Counted from the first letter of the stretch, positions 53,252 to 61,545 are shown. The stretch: 64,000 nucleotides of DNA from CAWUKT01 sp963923035 (GCA_963923035.1 CAWUKT010000025.1:17897-81896), one strand, 5' to 3'. The notes: generated by a model not told the origin, from the letters alone. A program made the numbers and translations.

Positions 53252-54970
53252 ATGAACCGCAGCCTTCTCCTCCTTTTCCTGGGCAGCTTTGTTTTCCTCT
53301 GGGGATGCAAAGAAACGCCTTCCCTCCCCCCCGCCGAAACGGGCTTTGGGGTCCAAACGGGCGTCCTCGCAGACTCGGCCATGGTCGTGGCGAGTCGGCC
53401 GGAAGCTGCCGAAGCTGGTTTGGAGGTGCTGCGAAAGGGAGGCAATGCGGTAGACGCCGCCGTGGCCGTCCATTTTTCCTTGGCGGTGGTCTTTCCCTAC
53501 GCCGGGAACCTCGGGGGCGGTGGATTTGCGGTGTACCGGGCTTCCGATGGTGAGGCCTTTACATTGGATTTTCGGGAAAAGGCTCCCCTGGCCGCCCACC
53601 GGGACATGTACCTGGACGAGGACGGCAATGTCATTCCGGACCTGAGTCTGAAAGGCGCCCTCGCAGTGGGGGTTCCGGGATCGGTCGATGGCATGTTTCG
53701 GCTCCACGAACGCTTCGGGAAGCTCTCCTGGAAGGAGTTGTTGGAACCGGCGATCCGGCAGGCCCGGGAAGGGCATGTCGTGACCGAGCACCAAGCCTTT
53801 TGGCTGAACAAGAAGCAGGCGGACTTTGTGGAATACAATCCCGAGGGGCCCTATATGGTGCAGGACAGCGGCTGGTCAGTTGGGGATACCATTTTCCAGA
53901 CCGACCTCGCCCAAACCCTCGAACTGATCCGGGACCTGGGACGGGCGGGATTTTATGAGGGGAAAACAGCGGCATTGTTGTTGGAGGAAATGGAGCGGCA
54001 AAAAGGGCTGATCACCCAGGAGGACCTCGACCAATACGAGGCCCAATGGCGGGAACCGGTGCGGACTGCGTACAAAGACCTCGATCTGATTGCGATGGGG
54101 CCGCCTTCCAGTGGAGGTGTAGTTCTCGCGCAAATGTTGGAGATGGTGGAGAATTATCCGGTGGGAGAATGGGGCTTCGGGGATTTACGAACCGTCCATT
54201 TGATGGCCGAAGTTGAGCGGCGGGCCTTTGCGGACCGGGCTGAATTTCTGGGCGATCCCGACTTTTATGAGGTGCCCATCCAGGCCTTGTTGGCTCCGAA
54301 CTATACCCGACAACGGATGGCCGATTTTGATCCGGACAAAGCCACTCCCAGCGATTTCATTGGGCACGGCGATCCGTTGGCCGAATCCACCGAGACCACC
54401 CATTACTCCATCGTCGACCTCGAAGGCAACGCCATTTCCATTACCACCACCCTCAACAGCGGCTATGGCTCCGGCGTCTGGGTCCAGGGCGCGGGCTTTC
54501 TCCTCAACAATGAGATGGACGATTTCAGTGCCAAGCCCGGCGCGCCCAACCAGGCCGGGCTCGTCGGCAACGAGGCCAATGCCATCGCCCCCAGCAAGCG
54601 CATGCTGTCCAGTATGACCCCGACCATCGTCGAGAAGGACGATCAATTGTACATGGTCGTCGGCACGCCCGGCGGCTCCACCATCATCACCTCTGTCTTC
54701 CAACAGATCCTGAACATCAGCGAATTCGGCATGACCATGCGGGAAAGCGTGGACCAGCCCCGCTTTCACCACCAGTGGCTCCCCGATGCCATTCAGCTGG
54801 AAACCAATACCTTTACCGATAGCCTCCGCCAACAATTGCGGGACAAGGGCCACGAGCTGATCGTGCGTGAGTTCCCAATTGGGCGCGTCAATGCCATCCT
54901 GGTCCGTCCGGATGGCCAACTGGAAGGCGCCGGCGACCGCCGGCGGGACGATGTCGCCCGAGGCTTTTGA
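53252..54970 (+). CDS. ggt: Gamma-glutamyltranspeptidase, lipoprotein form
   Basis: The enzyme cleaves and transfers the gamma-glutamyl group of glutathione and related peptides. It has 572 residues. A lipoprotein signal with C19 ('FVFLWGCKE') anchors it to a membrane. The large-subunit part has 'GGNAVDAAVAVHFSLAVV' and 'GNLGGGGFAVY'. Autocleavage would expose T382 in 'STETTHYSIVD' as the N-terminal nucleophile of the small subunit. 'SGYGSGVWVQGAGFLLNNEM', 'PSKRMLSSMTPTIV' and 'VVGTPGGSTIITSV' complete the active site. Four small genes follow closely on the same strand. Confidence 0.96.
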   Translation: MNRSLLLLFLGSFVFLWGCKETPSLPPAETGFGVQTGVLADSAMVVASRPEAAEAGLEVLRKGGNAVDAAVAVHFSLAVVFPYAGNLGGGGFAVYRASDGEAFTLDFREKAPLAAHRDMYLDEDGNVIPDLSLKGALAVGVPGSVDGMFRLHERFGKLSWKELLEPAIRQAREGHVVTEHQAFWLNKKQADFVEYNPEGPYMVQDSGWSVGDTIFQTDLAQTLELIRDLGRAGFYEGKTAALLLEEMERQKGLITQEDLDQYEAQWREPVRTAYKDLDLIAMGPPSSGGVVLAQMLEMVENYPVGEWGFGDLRTVHLMAEVERRAFADRAEFLGDPDFYEVPIQALLAPNYTRQRMADFDPDKATPSDFIGHGDPLAESTETTHYSIVDLEGNAISITTTLNSGYGSGVWVQGAGFLLNNEMDDFSAKPGAPNQAGLVGNEANAIAPSKRMLSSMTPTIVEKDDQLYMVVGTPGGSTIITSVFQQILNISEFGMTMRESVDQPRFHHQWLPDAIQLETNTFTDSLRQQLRDKGHELIVREFPIGRVNAILVRPDGQLEGAGDRRRDDVARGF

Positions 54971-54986
54971 CCCCAACCCCTACCCT

Positions 54987-55445
54987 ATGAACCCGATTTT
55001 CAAGAAGATGAATTACAAGGGCCAGTCTCCGATCTGCGTCCTCAATGCGCCGGAAGCCTTTCAGGCCGCGGTAGCCGAGATGCAAGAGATTTGTACCGTC
55101 CACAACGCCCTCGAACCGGAAACCCAGTACCCCTATCTGCTGGCCTTCAACGAAGACATTGCGACCCTGCGGAAACATGCCGACGCCATCGAAGGCAACC
55201 TCATTGAGGATGCGATCTACTACCTCGCCTACCCGAAAAAATCCTCCAAGAAGTACAAATCGGACATCACCCGGGACCAGGGCTGGGAAGCATTGGGCGA
55301 GAAAGGCTACGAACCGGTTCGGCAGGTGGCGATCGATGCGGATTGGTCGGCGCTGCGCTTTCGGAAGGTGGCAAATATCGGGCAGCTGAACCGGCGCAAA
55401 GAGATGTTGCTGAGCGAGGAGGGGAAAAAACGGAAGGAAGGATGA
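54987..55445 (+). CDS. DUF3052-like protein
   Basis: The protein has 152 residues from the ATG at 54987; the frame upstream overlaps ggt and is not protein-like. The sequence 'MNYKGQSPICVLNAPEAFQA', 'DAIYYLAYPKKSSKKYKSDI' and 'GYEPVRQVAIDADWSALRFR' fits the DUF3052 pattern (a core with YPKKSS...DLTR...WSALR). The function is unknown and the protein is predicted to be cytoplasmic. It starts 16 bp after ggt and its stop overlaps the next start by ATGA. Confidence 0.82.
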   Translation: MNPIFKKMNYKGQSPICVLNAPEAFQAAVAEMQEICTVHNALEPETQYPYLLAFNEDIATLRKHADAIEGNLIEDAIYYLAYPKKSSKKYKSDITRDQGWEALGEKGYEPVRQVAIDADWSALRFRKVANIGQLNRRKEMLLSEEGKKRKEG

Positions 55446-55807
55446 GTCCGGTTGAGGCGTATTACCAGAAGTTGGACCCGGAAAGGCGACAGTTGGCGTA
55501 TATCCTGCGGGACATTGTGCTGGCGGCTTCTCCGCAGGTCACGGAAAAGCTGGCCTGGGGCCTTCCTTTTTTCTACGCCCATTCCTATCTCTGCTACCTC
55601 AACCCCGACAAGAAAGGCGGGCTTTATCTCGGCTTCACCCGCGGCAATAAATTGTCCAACCAGCAAGGAATTTTGGAAATGAAGGGCCGGAAACAAATTG
55701 CGTCGATCTCCTACCGCTCAGTGGAGGACATTGACGTCGCTCCCCTCGAAGAAATCCTCCAGGAAGCCTTGTTGGTCGACGAAGAGTTTTACAAAAAGAA
55801 AAAATAA
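55442..55807 (+). CDS. DUF1801-family protein
   Basis: The protein has 121 residues, starting in a 4-bp overlap with the preceding gene. 'PVEAYYQKLDPERRQLAYIL', 'VTEKLAWGLPFFYAHSYLCY' and 'GLYLGFTRGNKLSNQQGILE' fit the DUF1801/YdhG fold; some members of that superfamily are proposed iron-chaperone-like proteins. It is cytoplasmic with no membrane segment. A second DUF1801-like gene lies at 58071. Confidence 0.8.
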   Translation: MSPVEAYYQKLDPERRQLAYILRDIVLAASPQVTEKLAWGLPFFYAHSYLCYLNPDKKGGLYLGFTRGNKLSNQQGILEMKGRKQIASISYRSVEDIDVAPLEEILQEALLVDEEFYKKKK

Positions 55808-55809
55808 AC

Positions 55810-56253
55810 ATGGCACGCAACCCTTTTTCCTCCCACCTCATCAAGACACAAACGACCCGCTGCCTCGGATGGATGGCCGTGGTCATCTTCTTGGGAGTGA
55901 GCAGTTGCAAGCGCCCTTCGACGGAGGGAAATGTGGTGCCACTGACGGAAGATGAACCACCAATGGAAATGATGGATGCGGAAGGCTGGGACGAATCGCT
56001 GGGGATCAAGGTGCTGAAAGGCAAATTGACCACGACCAAGGGGGCCCAACCCATGGTCGAAGGCGTGCTCCTCGCCACGGAAATTTTCAACGAGGATCAC
56101 CAACAGGCGATGGTTCTCATCCAGGAATTCAAGGGCAAAGTGGTGGAAGTAAAGGGCGAAGTGATTCGCCACCACTGCGGCCCGATGGAGCAATGCCTCA
56201 GCCAGGGATACATCGACGTGGTGCGGGTCGCAGAGTACCTCAACCTTAAATGA
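55810..56253 (+). CDS. Small lipoprotein of unknown function
   Basis: The protein has 147 residues. A long n-region and hydrophobic core (20-32) end at a lipobox cysteine, C33 ('LGVSSCKRP'). The mature part has acidic residues and one conspicuous pair of His and Cys ('IRHHCGPMEQCLSQG'). I recognise no family. It starts 2 bp after the DUF1801 gene and is followed 1 bp later by the Kunitz-domain gene, so the block from 54987 to 56515 looks like one transcript. Confidence 0.75.
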   Translation: MARNPFSSHLIKTQTTRCLGWMAVVIFLGVSSCKRPSTEGNVVPLTEDEPPMEMMDAEGWDESLGIKVLKGKLTTTKGAQPMVEGVLLATEIFNEDHQQAMVLIQEFKGKVVEVKGEVIRHHCGPMEQCLSQGYIDVVRVAEYLNLK

Positions 56254-56254
56254 C

Positions 56255-56515
56255 ATGCGACTGATTTCATTTGCCCTCCTTCTCTCTGCCCTCACTTTGC
56301 TGACCTTCTCCGGATGCAAGAACAATGATTGCTTCCAGGAAAGAGCTTGCAACGCTTCCCCCGATCCCGGCAACTGCCATGCCCTGTTCACCCGCTTCTT
56401 CTTCAACCCCGAAACCGGCCAGTGCGAAGAGTTCGTCTGGGGGGGCTGCGAAGGAACCGTTCCCTTCGAAACCCTGATTGCCTGCGAGCAGGCCTGCACC
56501 TGTCAGGATGAGTGA
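56255..56515 (+). CDS. Lipoprotein with a Kunitz/BPTI-type domain
   Basis: The protein has 86 residues. Signal peptide and lipobox end at C21 ('LLTFSGCKN'). The mature part matches the Kunitz cysteine spacing: C32-x8-C41-x15-C57-x7-C65-x11-C77-x3-C81 (the fourth gap is one shorter than in BPTI). It also has 'TRFFFNPETGQCEEFVWGGC', the hallmark R-x-x-F...C-x-x-F-x-W/Y-G-G-C core. The P1 position after the second cysteine is H42, not the basic residue of trypsin inhibitors. Extra cysteines C26 and C83 could make a fourth disulfide. It may be a surface protease inhibitor, or a binding module without inhibition. Confidence 0.88.
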   Translation: MRLISFALLLSALTLLTFSGCKNNDCFQERACNASPDPGNCHALFTRFFFNPETGQCEEFVWGGCEGTVPFETLIACEQACTCQDE

Positions 56516-56526
56516 GCGGGAAACAT

Positions 56527-57819
56527 TTAGAGATACTTCTCAATCAACTTCTTTTTCTTCAGATTCAGCGATACCCGACCTCGTTCTAAAATAAACTCTC
56601 TTTTAATTAGTTCCTTAAAAGACGAATCGAATGTAAAAATATCTTTACAAAAATGGTTTTTTAGAGTCTCAATAGAAACAGACTTACTTCCCCAATAACG
56701 CTTTCGATCTAGAGTCCGCAAAATATCCCTCGCTCCTACATCTAAATCCATTTTATTTGAAAAACCAACGATTGACGAATTTAAATCCTCCAGAATAGGA
56801 CCATCCATCCGACCTAGACCAAAATAATGACTATGGGTCTGTCGAAGAGTTTTTACTTGGGAAGAGCCTACCAAAACAACTTCGTACCCATTTTCAGATT
56901 TGAATATTTCTTCAAACTCTACATATCTACTGATAGCCCCTTCTGGATCATTGGTCACTAGCTCCCAGGTTACAAACTGACCCGACTCCCAAGAAAAAAC
57001 TATTATCCAATTCTGGATTCCATTCGTTCTTGAACTCTTCTCTTTCCGTATCAAGTCTTTAATAATTCCCTCATTTACGAAGCTAGAGACTAGGTTTTTA
57101 GTGTCAACGCTTTCAATAATTTTTTCTGATTCCAAGCGCAGAGACTCTAATTTTGTTCTTAAGCCTCCATCAGGTTTTCTTCCCGACTCAATCTCATAAA
57201 ATAAGTCGGATAATGTTTTAAAGTACTCTATCACAACAGGATCCCCTTCAAGCTCCTTTATATAGTGACCGTAGACCACAGATGTACGTTCAATGGTTTC
57301 AGCCCAATAATGTTGAATTTTACTTCTAATTTGCAGTTCGACTTTACACCCCTCCCTTTCCAATATCAGATGAAATGCTCTATAACCAGAATCGTCCCTT
57401 CCACGATCTCGATAATCAGTTTCTCGTATAATTTTGATCTCCTTGTTACTTTTAAATTGACTTCTTAGATGGGCAAGTATCTCATTTACGTCACTATTCT
57501 GGTCAACTACTATCCTCGCCCCTCCAATATCCTGGAGCTGTGATAATCTCACACTAAACCTCTTCAATTTTCTTAGTATCTGAGGCTTTCTTTTAAGTCT
57601 TTGAGCTATTAGATAATCTTTATCGAACGAGCTCAACCACTTTTGAAGTTCAATTGTTGTCTTTGAAAGAGGTTGAAGGTGCTGTTTCCGGTAATTGTCA
57701 AATGCCTCCACATATGATATGTATCTTTCGACATCTGTCTCGGAGTCCTTGGATAAAGCTCTACCTGCCTTATCAATCTTAGTCTTCGAAATTTTCATAA
57801 CAAAACCATCACTATCCAT
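56527..57819 (-). CDS. RelA/SpoT-domain protein in an AT-rich islet
   Basis: The protein has 430 residues. An N-terminal alarmone-synthetase-like domain (about 40-190) includes basic 'RLKRKPQILRKLKRF' (74-88), 'LQDIGGARIVV' with D97, 'GYRAFHL' with Y146 and H150, and 'VELQIRSKIQHYW' with E161. These correspond to the nucleotide-binding and catalytic residues of (p)ppGpp synthetases. There is no HD hydrolase domain. The C-terminal 240 residues are unrecognised. The gene is far richer in A and T than its neighbours, which suggests transfer. Stand-alone RelA/SpoT proteins include small alarmone synthetases and toxSAS toxins used in phage defence; which applies here is unknown. The start could also be M8 (57798). 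Confidence 0.85.
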   Translation of the reverse strand: MDSDGFVMKISKTKIDKAGRALSKDSETDVERYISYVEAFDNYRKQHLQPLSKTTIELQKWLSSFDKDYLIAQRLKRKPQILRKLKRFSVRLSQLQDIGGARIVVDQNSDVNEILAHLRSQFKSNKEIKIIRETDYRDRGRDDSGYRAFHLILEREGCKVELQIRSKIQHYWAETIERTSVVYGHYIKELEGDPVVIEYFKTLSDLFYEIESGRKPDGGLRTKLESLRLESEKIIESVDTKNLVSSFVNEGIIKDLIRKEKSSRTNGIQNWIIVFSWESGQFVTWELVTNDPEGAISRYVEFEEIFKSENGYEVVLVGSSQVKTLRQTHSHYFGLGRMDGPILEDLNSSIVGFSNKMDLDVGARDILRTLDRKRYWGSKSVSIETLKNHFCKDIFTFDSSFKELIKREFILERGRVSLNLKKKKLIEKYL

Positions 57820-57840
57820 CTAACTTAAACTAGTTTTTAA

Positions 57841-58047
57841 GAAGCACTATTTAACTCAAAAAATCAAATTAAAGCCGACTCAATCAAACTCTGTGACCGC
57901 ATCGCCAATGTGACCTACTCCAAGCAATTTGGGAACAAGGGCATGTGGAAAAAGTACCGCAAGGAAAACGCCCATTTCATTGAGCAACTCCAACCGGGCC
58001 CCGAACTAAAGACCCTGCTGGACCACCTCGATACTTTGCTTGCTTGA
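57841..58047 (+). pseudogene. 3' remnant of an HD-type phosphohydrolase gene
   Basis: The frame opens after a stop at 57838-57840 and has no start codon in a usable place. It encodes 'IKLCDRIANVTYSKQFGNKG', 'MWKKYRKENAHFIEQLQ' and a C-terminal helix. The pattern K-L-x-DRIANV...YRxE...F resembles the C-terminal half of HD-domain (p)ppGpp-hydrolase-like proteins. Base composition changes near 57870 from the AT-rich islet to the GC-rich host. The 5' part of the gene is missing, apparently lost when the islet arrived. The family assignment is from the motif only. Confidence 0.65.
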
Positions 58048-58058
58048 GGGGATTTCCG

Positions 58059-58066
58059 TACATTTT
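58059..58066 (+). promoter_or_regulatory. Near-consensus -7 element TACATTTT
   Basis: One mismatch to TAnnTTTG, ending 4 nt before the ATG at 58071. A TTG at 58036-58038 lies 20 nt upstream, the usual spacing for the distal element. Confidence 0.5.
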
Positions 58067-58070
58067 TCCC

Positions 58071-58445
58071 ATGATTACCGAACTCTCTACCATTCAGGAT
58101 ACCCTCAAAGACCTGCACCGGGGTGTGGGACCGGTCCTCAAGGTCCGGACCGATTCCGATACCAATTTTGAAGTGGCCGGAACGAAGGAGGTGATGCAGG
58201 GCAAACAAAAGGTCGATGGCCATTACTTTGCCAGTATCATGCCTAAGGCCAAGGATGTGCGCTGGTATTTCTTCCCCATTTATACCCACGTCGATCATTT
58301 CCCCGAACTCTCCCCCGAATTGAAGAAGTGTTTGAAGGGAAAAAGCTGCTTCCACATCAAAAAAATGAGTCCGGAAATGCAATCGGAAATCAAAGGCATG
58401 ATTGAGAAGGGCGTCGAATTGTACCAGGCCGACGGGCTTATTTAG
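58071..58445 (+). CDS. DUF1801-like protein
   Basis: The protein has 124 residues from the ATG at 58071; a GTG or ATG further upstream would run into the promoter element. 'DGHYFASIMPKAKDVRWYFF', 'PELSPELKKCLKGKSCFHIK' and the helical end 'IKGMIEKGVELYQADGLI' resemble the DUF1801 family. Cytoplasmic, function unknown. Its 3' end overlaps the lipid-kinase gene tail to tail by 8 bp. Confidence 0.78.
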   Translation: MITELSTIQDTLKDLHRGVGPVLKVRTDSDTNFEVAGTKEVMQGKQKVDGHYFASIMPKAKDVRWYFFPIYTHVDHFPELSPELKKCLKGKSCFHIKKMSPEMQSEIKGMIEKGVELYQADGLI

Positions 58446-59361
58446 ACGCCTGAACGCGGACGCGAAGCCGCTTGGGCTCGCAGGAAAAGACACAGCTTCC
58501 CTTTCCAATGGATTCGCCATCGAGTTCGATGGGGTTCTCCGCATCGGCGGTGACATGCAACAAACGGCTTCTCAGCAGAGAAACCGCCGGATTGCGCACA
58601 AATTTTCCTGAAAACAGGTTGGGGACGTTCCGGAGAACGGTCCACTTGGAGATGTCACCGATCACGGTGATGTCGAGCAGGCCATCGTCAGTCAGCGCCT
58701 TGGGGCACTGCTTCATCCCGCCGCCATTGTAATTGCCGATTCCCACCGACAGGCTGAAGATCTTATCCTGGATGATCTCCCCTTCCTCCGTCTGGAGCGA
58801 CATGTCCACCGATTCGTAGCGCACCAAACTCCCCAGCAAGGCCCCCACATAGCCCATGATTCCGCCTTTGCCGCGGGCCTTCCGCTCGTTGGCGACCTCG
58901 GTGACCAGGCCGTCGTAGCCCATTCCCCCGACATTGATGAAGTAGCGGTGCACTCCGCTCTGGTCAAAATCGACCCGTCCCACGTCCTGGATGCGTTCCT
59001 CGCCATTTGTCAGGGCCGCAATGGCGGCCGGAATTTTGGATGGAATGCCCATCGTCCGGCCCCAGTCGTTGCCGGTGCCAATCGGAATCTGCGCCATTGT
59101 CACGTCGAGGGACTTGACGGCGTCCTGCTCCAGGATGCCATTGGCGACTTCGTGGGCGGTGCCATCTCCGCCGACCGCCAGGATCTGGCGGGCGCCTCCC
59201 AGGACCGCCTGGCGGGCCAATTCGATGGCGTGGCCTTCGTGCTGGGTGACCTGGTCCTCGAATTCGATCCCGGCCGCCGCCAATTGCTGGGCGACGTCGG
59301 GCCAGGCCCGCTCTCCTTTTCCCGAGGCCGCTCGGGGATTCCGAATGATGGTCCACTTCAT
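58438..59361 (-). CDS. Diacylglycerol/lipid kinase family protein
   Basis: The protein has 307 residues from the ATG at 59361 ('MKWTIIRNPRAASGKGERAW'); a longer frame to 59409 has a non-conserved leader. The catalytic-domain motifs are 'AVGGDGTAHEVANGIL' (the GGDGT nucleotide-binding loop) and 'IPIGTGNDWGRTMG'. Later segments are 'RYFINVGGMGYDGLVTEV' and 'NGGGMKQCPKALTDDGLLDI', typical of the YegS/DgkB group. It probably phosphorylates diacylglycerol or a related lipid. The start lies 5 nt after a TATTTTTA element on the minus strand. Confidence 0.92.
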   Translation of the reverse strand: MKWTIIRNPRAASGKGERAWPDVAQQLAAAGIEFEDQVTQHEGHAIELARQAVLGGARQILAVGGDGTAHEVANGILEQDAVKSLDVTMAQIPIGTGNDWGRTMGIPSKIPAAIAALTNGEERIQDVGRVDFDQSGVHRYFINVGGMGYDGLVTEVANERKARGKGGIMGYVGALLGSLVRYESVDMSLQTEEGEIIQDKIFSLSVGIGNYNGGGMKQCPKALTDDGLLDITVIGDISKWTVLRNVPNLFSGKFVRNPAVSLLRSRLLHVTADAENPIELDGESIGKGSCVFSCEPKRLRVRVQASK

Positions 59362-59366
59362 GGCCG

Positions 59367-59374
59367 TAAAAATA
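59367..59374 (-). promoter_or_regulatory. Near-consensus -7 element TATTTTTA of the lipid-kinase gene
   Basis: One mismatch to TAnnTTTG on the minus strand, ending 5 nt before the ATG at 59361. No TTG lies at the usual distance. Confidence 0.4.
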
Positions 59375-59544
59375 GGGACTGCGCCGGGAATATTTCTCGT
59401 GTTCCCCAAAATCTATTCTCCCTTTTCCCCGACTCCTTTCCCTTTTGCATCAATTGTCCTGCTCCCCCTCCCCAAAAAAAGTTCCGAAATACATATCCGA
59501 ACCTCCCCTGAATTATCCGAACGAACGCGGCGCTCCAGCGAGAT

Positions 59545-59552
59545 ACTTTTGC
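59545..59552 (+). promoter_or_regulatory. -7 element TACTTTTG of the DUF4386 gene
   Basis: Exact TAnnTTTG match with a 25-nt leader to the ATG at 59578. Confidence 0.5.
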
Positions 59553-59577
59553 CCTGTATCAACTCAATATCTCGATC

Positions 59578-60288
59578 ATGAAAAAGAATACCTATCGACT
59601 GACGGGCGTCCTGTACCTTCTGGTCATCCTGTTCGCGGGGATCAGCCAGGGCTATGTCCGCGGCACCCTCATCGTCCCCGGCGATGCCGCTGCTACGGCG
59701 GCCAATATTGCCCAAAACGAGGGCTTGTGGCGCCTCGGCCTTTCCCTGGACCTTGCGGCTTTCATCCTCGATGCGGTGATTTCGGTCCTGCTCTACCAAT
59801 TGTTCAGGCCCTTCGGCAAACACCTGGCCCTGGTTGCTTCCGCCCTGCGGCTCATTGCCCATCCGGCCATCGGCAGCCTGAACCTCCTGAACCATTACCT
59901 CGCCTACGAGGTACTAGGAGGAGCCGACTACCTGGCTGCGTTCGACCCGGCCCAACTTCAATCCCTGAGCCTGTTCTTCACGGAAGCCCACCGGATAGGC
60001 TACCTGATCGCGGGCGGATTCTTCGGACTGCATTGCCTCCTGCTGGGCGTGCTGATCTTCAGGTCGACGACGGTCCCGAATCTGTTCGGGGGCTTTCTGT
60101 TGGGATCGGCCGCGGGCTATTTGCTGGAAACATTCGGGAATTTCCAGGTCCCCGGTTACGAAATCTATACGGCCTTGTTTGTGGGAGTAGCCGCCGCCCT
60201 CGGTGAGGTTTCCCTGACGCTGTATTGGGTGGTCAAGGGGAAAAGGACGCTTCCGAAGTCCTCCCGATCAATTCTACCTTCTGGTTGA
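59578..60288 (+). CDS. DUF4386 membrane protein
   Basis: A 236-residue protein with about six membrane helices, including 'LTGVLYLLVILFAGISQGYV', 'LDLAAFILDAVISVLLYQLF' and 'IAGGFFGLHCLLLGVLIFRS'. The start 'YRLTGVLYLL...G' and the central 'ALRLIAHPAIGSLNLLNHYL' match DUF4386. The function is unknown. It stands alone between the divergent lipid-kinase gene and the second 21-bp array. Confidence 0.88.
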   Translation: MKKNTYRLTGVLYLLVILFAGISQGYVRGTLIVPGDAAATAANIAQNEGLWRLGLSLDLAAFILDAVISVLLYQLFRPFGKHLALVASALRLIAHPAIGSLNLLNHYLAYEVLGGADYLAAFDPAQLQSLSLFFTEAHRIGYLIAGGFFGLHCLLLGVLIFRSTTVPNLFGGFLLGSAAGYLLETFGNFQVPGYEIYTALFVGVAAALGEVSLTLYWVVKGKRTLPKSSRSILPSG

Positions 60289-60332
60289 GAGTCGGCCAAA
60301 GGCAATAAATTGTTTCCCAATTGGAGCGAATT

Positions 60333-60563
60333 GGTGAAAGATTGGTTAGGATTGGTAGAACCTTGGACAGAATTGGTAGAAACTTGGTTGTAATTCGTAG
60401 AAAGTTGGATAGTTTTTGTAGAAACTTCCGTGTCTGATACGGAAGTTTCTATGTTGAACACGGAAACTTCTACCTCGAACATGGAAGTTTCCACCTTGGG
60501 CATGGAAACTTCTACCAATTTACTCCAAAGTTGGAGTCATTTGGTCCAAAATCGTAAATAATT
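60333..60563. repeat. 21-bp-periodic tandem array, copy 2
   Basis: About eleven 21-bp units are in strict phase (starts 60333, 60354, 60375, 60396, 60417, 60438 and so on). Early units carry GTAGAAACTTGG, the fifth GTAGAAACTTCC, and later units the opposite-strand form GGAAGTTTCTA or GGAAACTTCTAC. The array thus flips strand in its middle. Its head (60323-60370) aligns with the head of copy 1 (13182-13230). The 17-mer shared with copy 1 is at 60478-60494 in reverse orientation. It sits between converging genes. Confidence 0.87.
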
Positions 60564-60657
60564 ATTTTTCAGCGAGGCAAAAATTCCCAAAATATGGTAT
60601 TTGGAGCCAGCATACTTTGCCCGTTTTTCCCACCGTCCGTACCCAAGCCAGTTCATG

Positions 60658-61533
60658 TCAGTGCGACGGCAATGGAATATACCCCGTCTCGCCGGGGACC
60701 CAGTCGAATTGACCATCACGCCAGCGTTCCTTGGCGGCTTCAATCAGTTCCTGGCTCGTCGCCACGAAATTCCACCAGATATAGCGCTTCTCTTCGAAGG
60801 GTTGGCCCCCGAAAATCAGGATATGGCTGTCCTCACCGATCACCACGCCGCATTGGTCCTCTTCCTTGCTCACCAGCATCCGCCCCGCCTCAATCCGCTC
60901 CCCGCAGGCTTCAATATGGCCTTTGACCACACAGATGCCGATTTCTCCTTTCAGTTCGTTTTGGTTGTGGAAGGGAAAGGCCGACGAGGAATGGATTTCG
61001 ACCATGAACAAAGGCGAATGCACGGGAACCGGCGATTGGCGGCCAAAGGCTTCTCCGGCCACGAGGGTAAACCGGGCGCCCTGGTCTTCCCAGGCGGGCA
61101 ACTCTGTCTGGGGCATGTGGTGGAACTCCGGCGCCATTTCCTCTTTGTGTTGGGGCAGGGCCACCCAAATCTGGAAGCCGTGGACAGGCCGGACCTGGCC
61201 GTCGCGGTGGTCTTCCGGCGTGCGCTCGGTATGGACCACGCCATTGCCGGCCGTCATCCAATTCACCGAACCGGGAGAAATCCGCTGGACACTCCCCACG
61301 CTGTCGCGGTGGACCATTTCGCCTTCGAACAGGTAGGTCAGGGTCGACAATCCAATGTGGGGGTGCTGCCCAATGTCCATGTAGCGACCGGGACCGATCT
61401 CGGAAGGTCCCATGTGGTCAATGAAAATGAAAGGTCCAACCATCCGCTTTTTGCGGAAGGGGAGCAAGCGGCCGACCAGGAAATCACCTATGTCCCGGCT
61501 GCGCTCTTCGATGATGAGGCCCGTATTTGACAT
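60658..61533 (-). CDS. Pirin family protein
   Basis: A 291-residue bicupin. The N-terminal cupin has 'MVGPFIFIDHMGPSEIGPG', 'DIGQHPHIGLSTLTYLFEGE' and 'HRDSVGSVQRISPGSVNWMT', with the metal-binding His and Glu residues of pirins, then 'AGNGVVHTERTPED' and 'VHGFQIWVALPQHKEEM'. Bacterial pirins bind iron and some act as quercetinases; the substrate is not predictable here. It starts 4 nt after a TATCTTTC element on the minus strand. Confidence 0.95.
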   Translation of the reverse strand: MSNTGLIIEERSRDIGDFLVGRLLPFRKKRMVGPFIFIDHMGPSEIGPGRYMDIGQHPHIGLSTLTYLFEGEMVHRDSVGSVQRISPGSVNWMTAGNGVVHTERTPEDHRDGQVRPVHGFQIWVALPQHKEEMAPEFHHMPQTELPAWEDQGARFTLVAGEAFGRQSPVPVHSPLFMVEIHSSSAFPFHNQNELKGEIGICVVKGHIEACGERIEAGRMLVSKEEDQCGVVIGEDSHILIFGGQPFEEKRYIWWNFVATSQELIEAAKERWRDGQFDWVPGETGYIPLPSH

Positions 61534-61537
61534 GGAG

Positions 61538-61545
61538 GAAAGATA
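61538..61545 (-). promoter_or_regulatory. Near-consensus -7 element TATCTTTC of the pirin gene
   Basis: One mismatch to TAnnTTTG, ending 4 nt before the pirin ATG. A TTG on the minus strand (plus-strand CAA at 61568-61570) lies 22 nt upstream. Confidence 0.45.
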
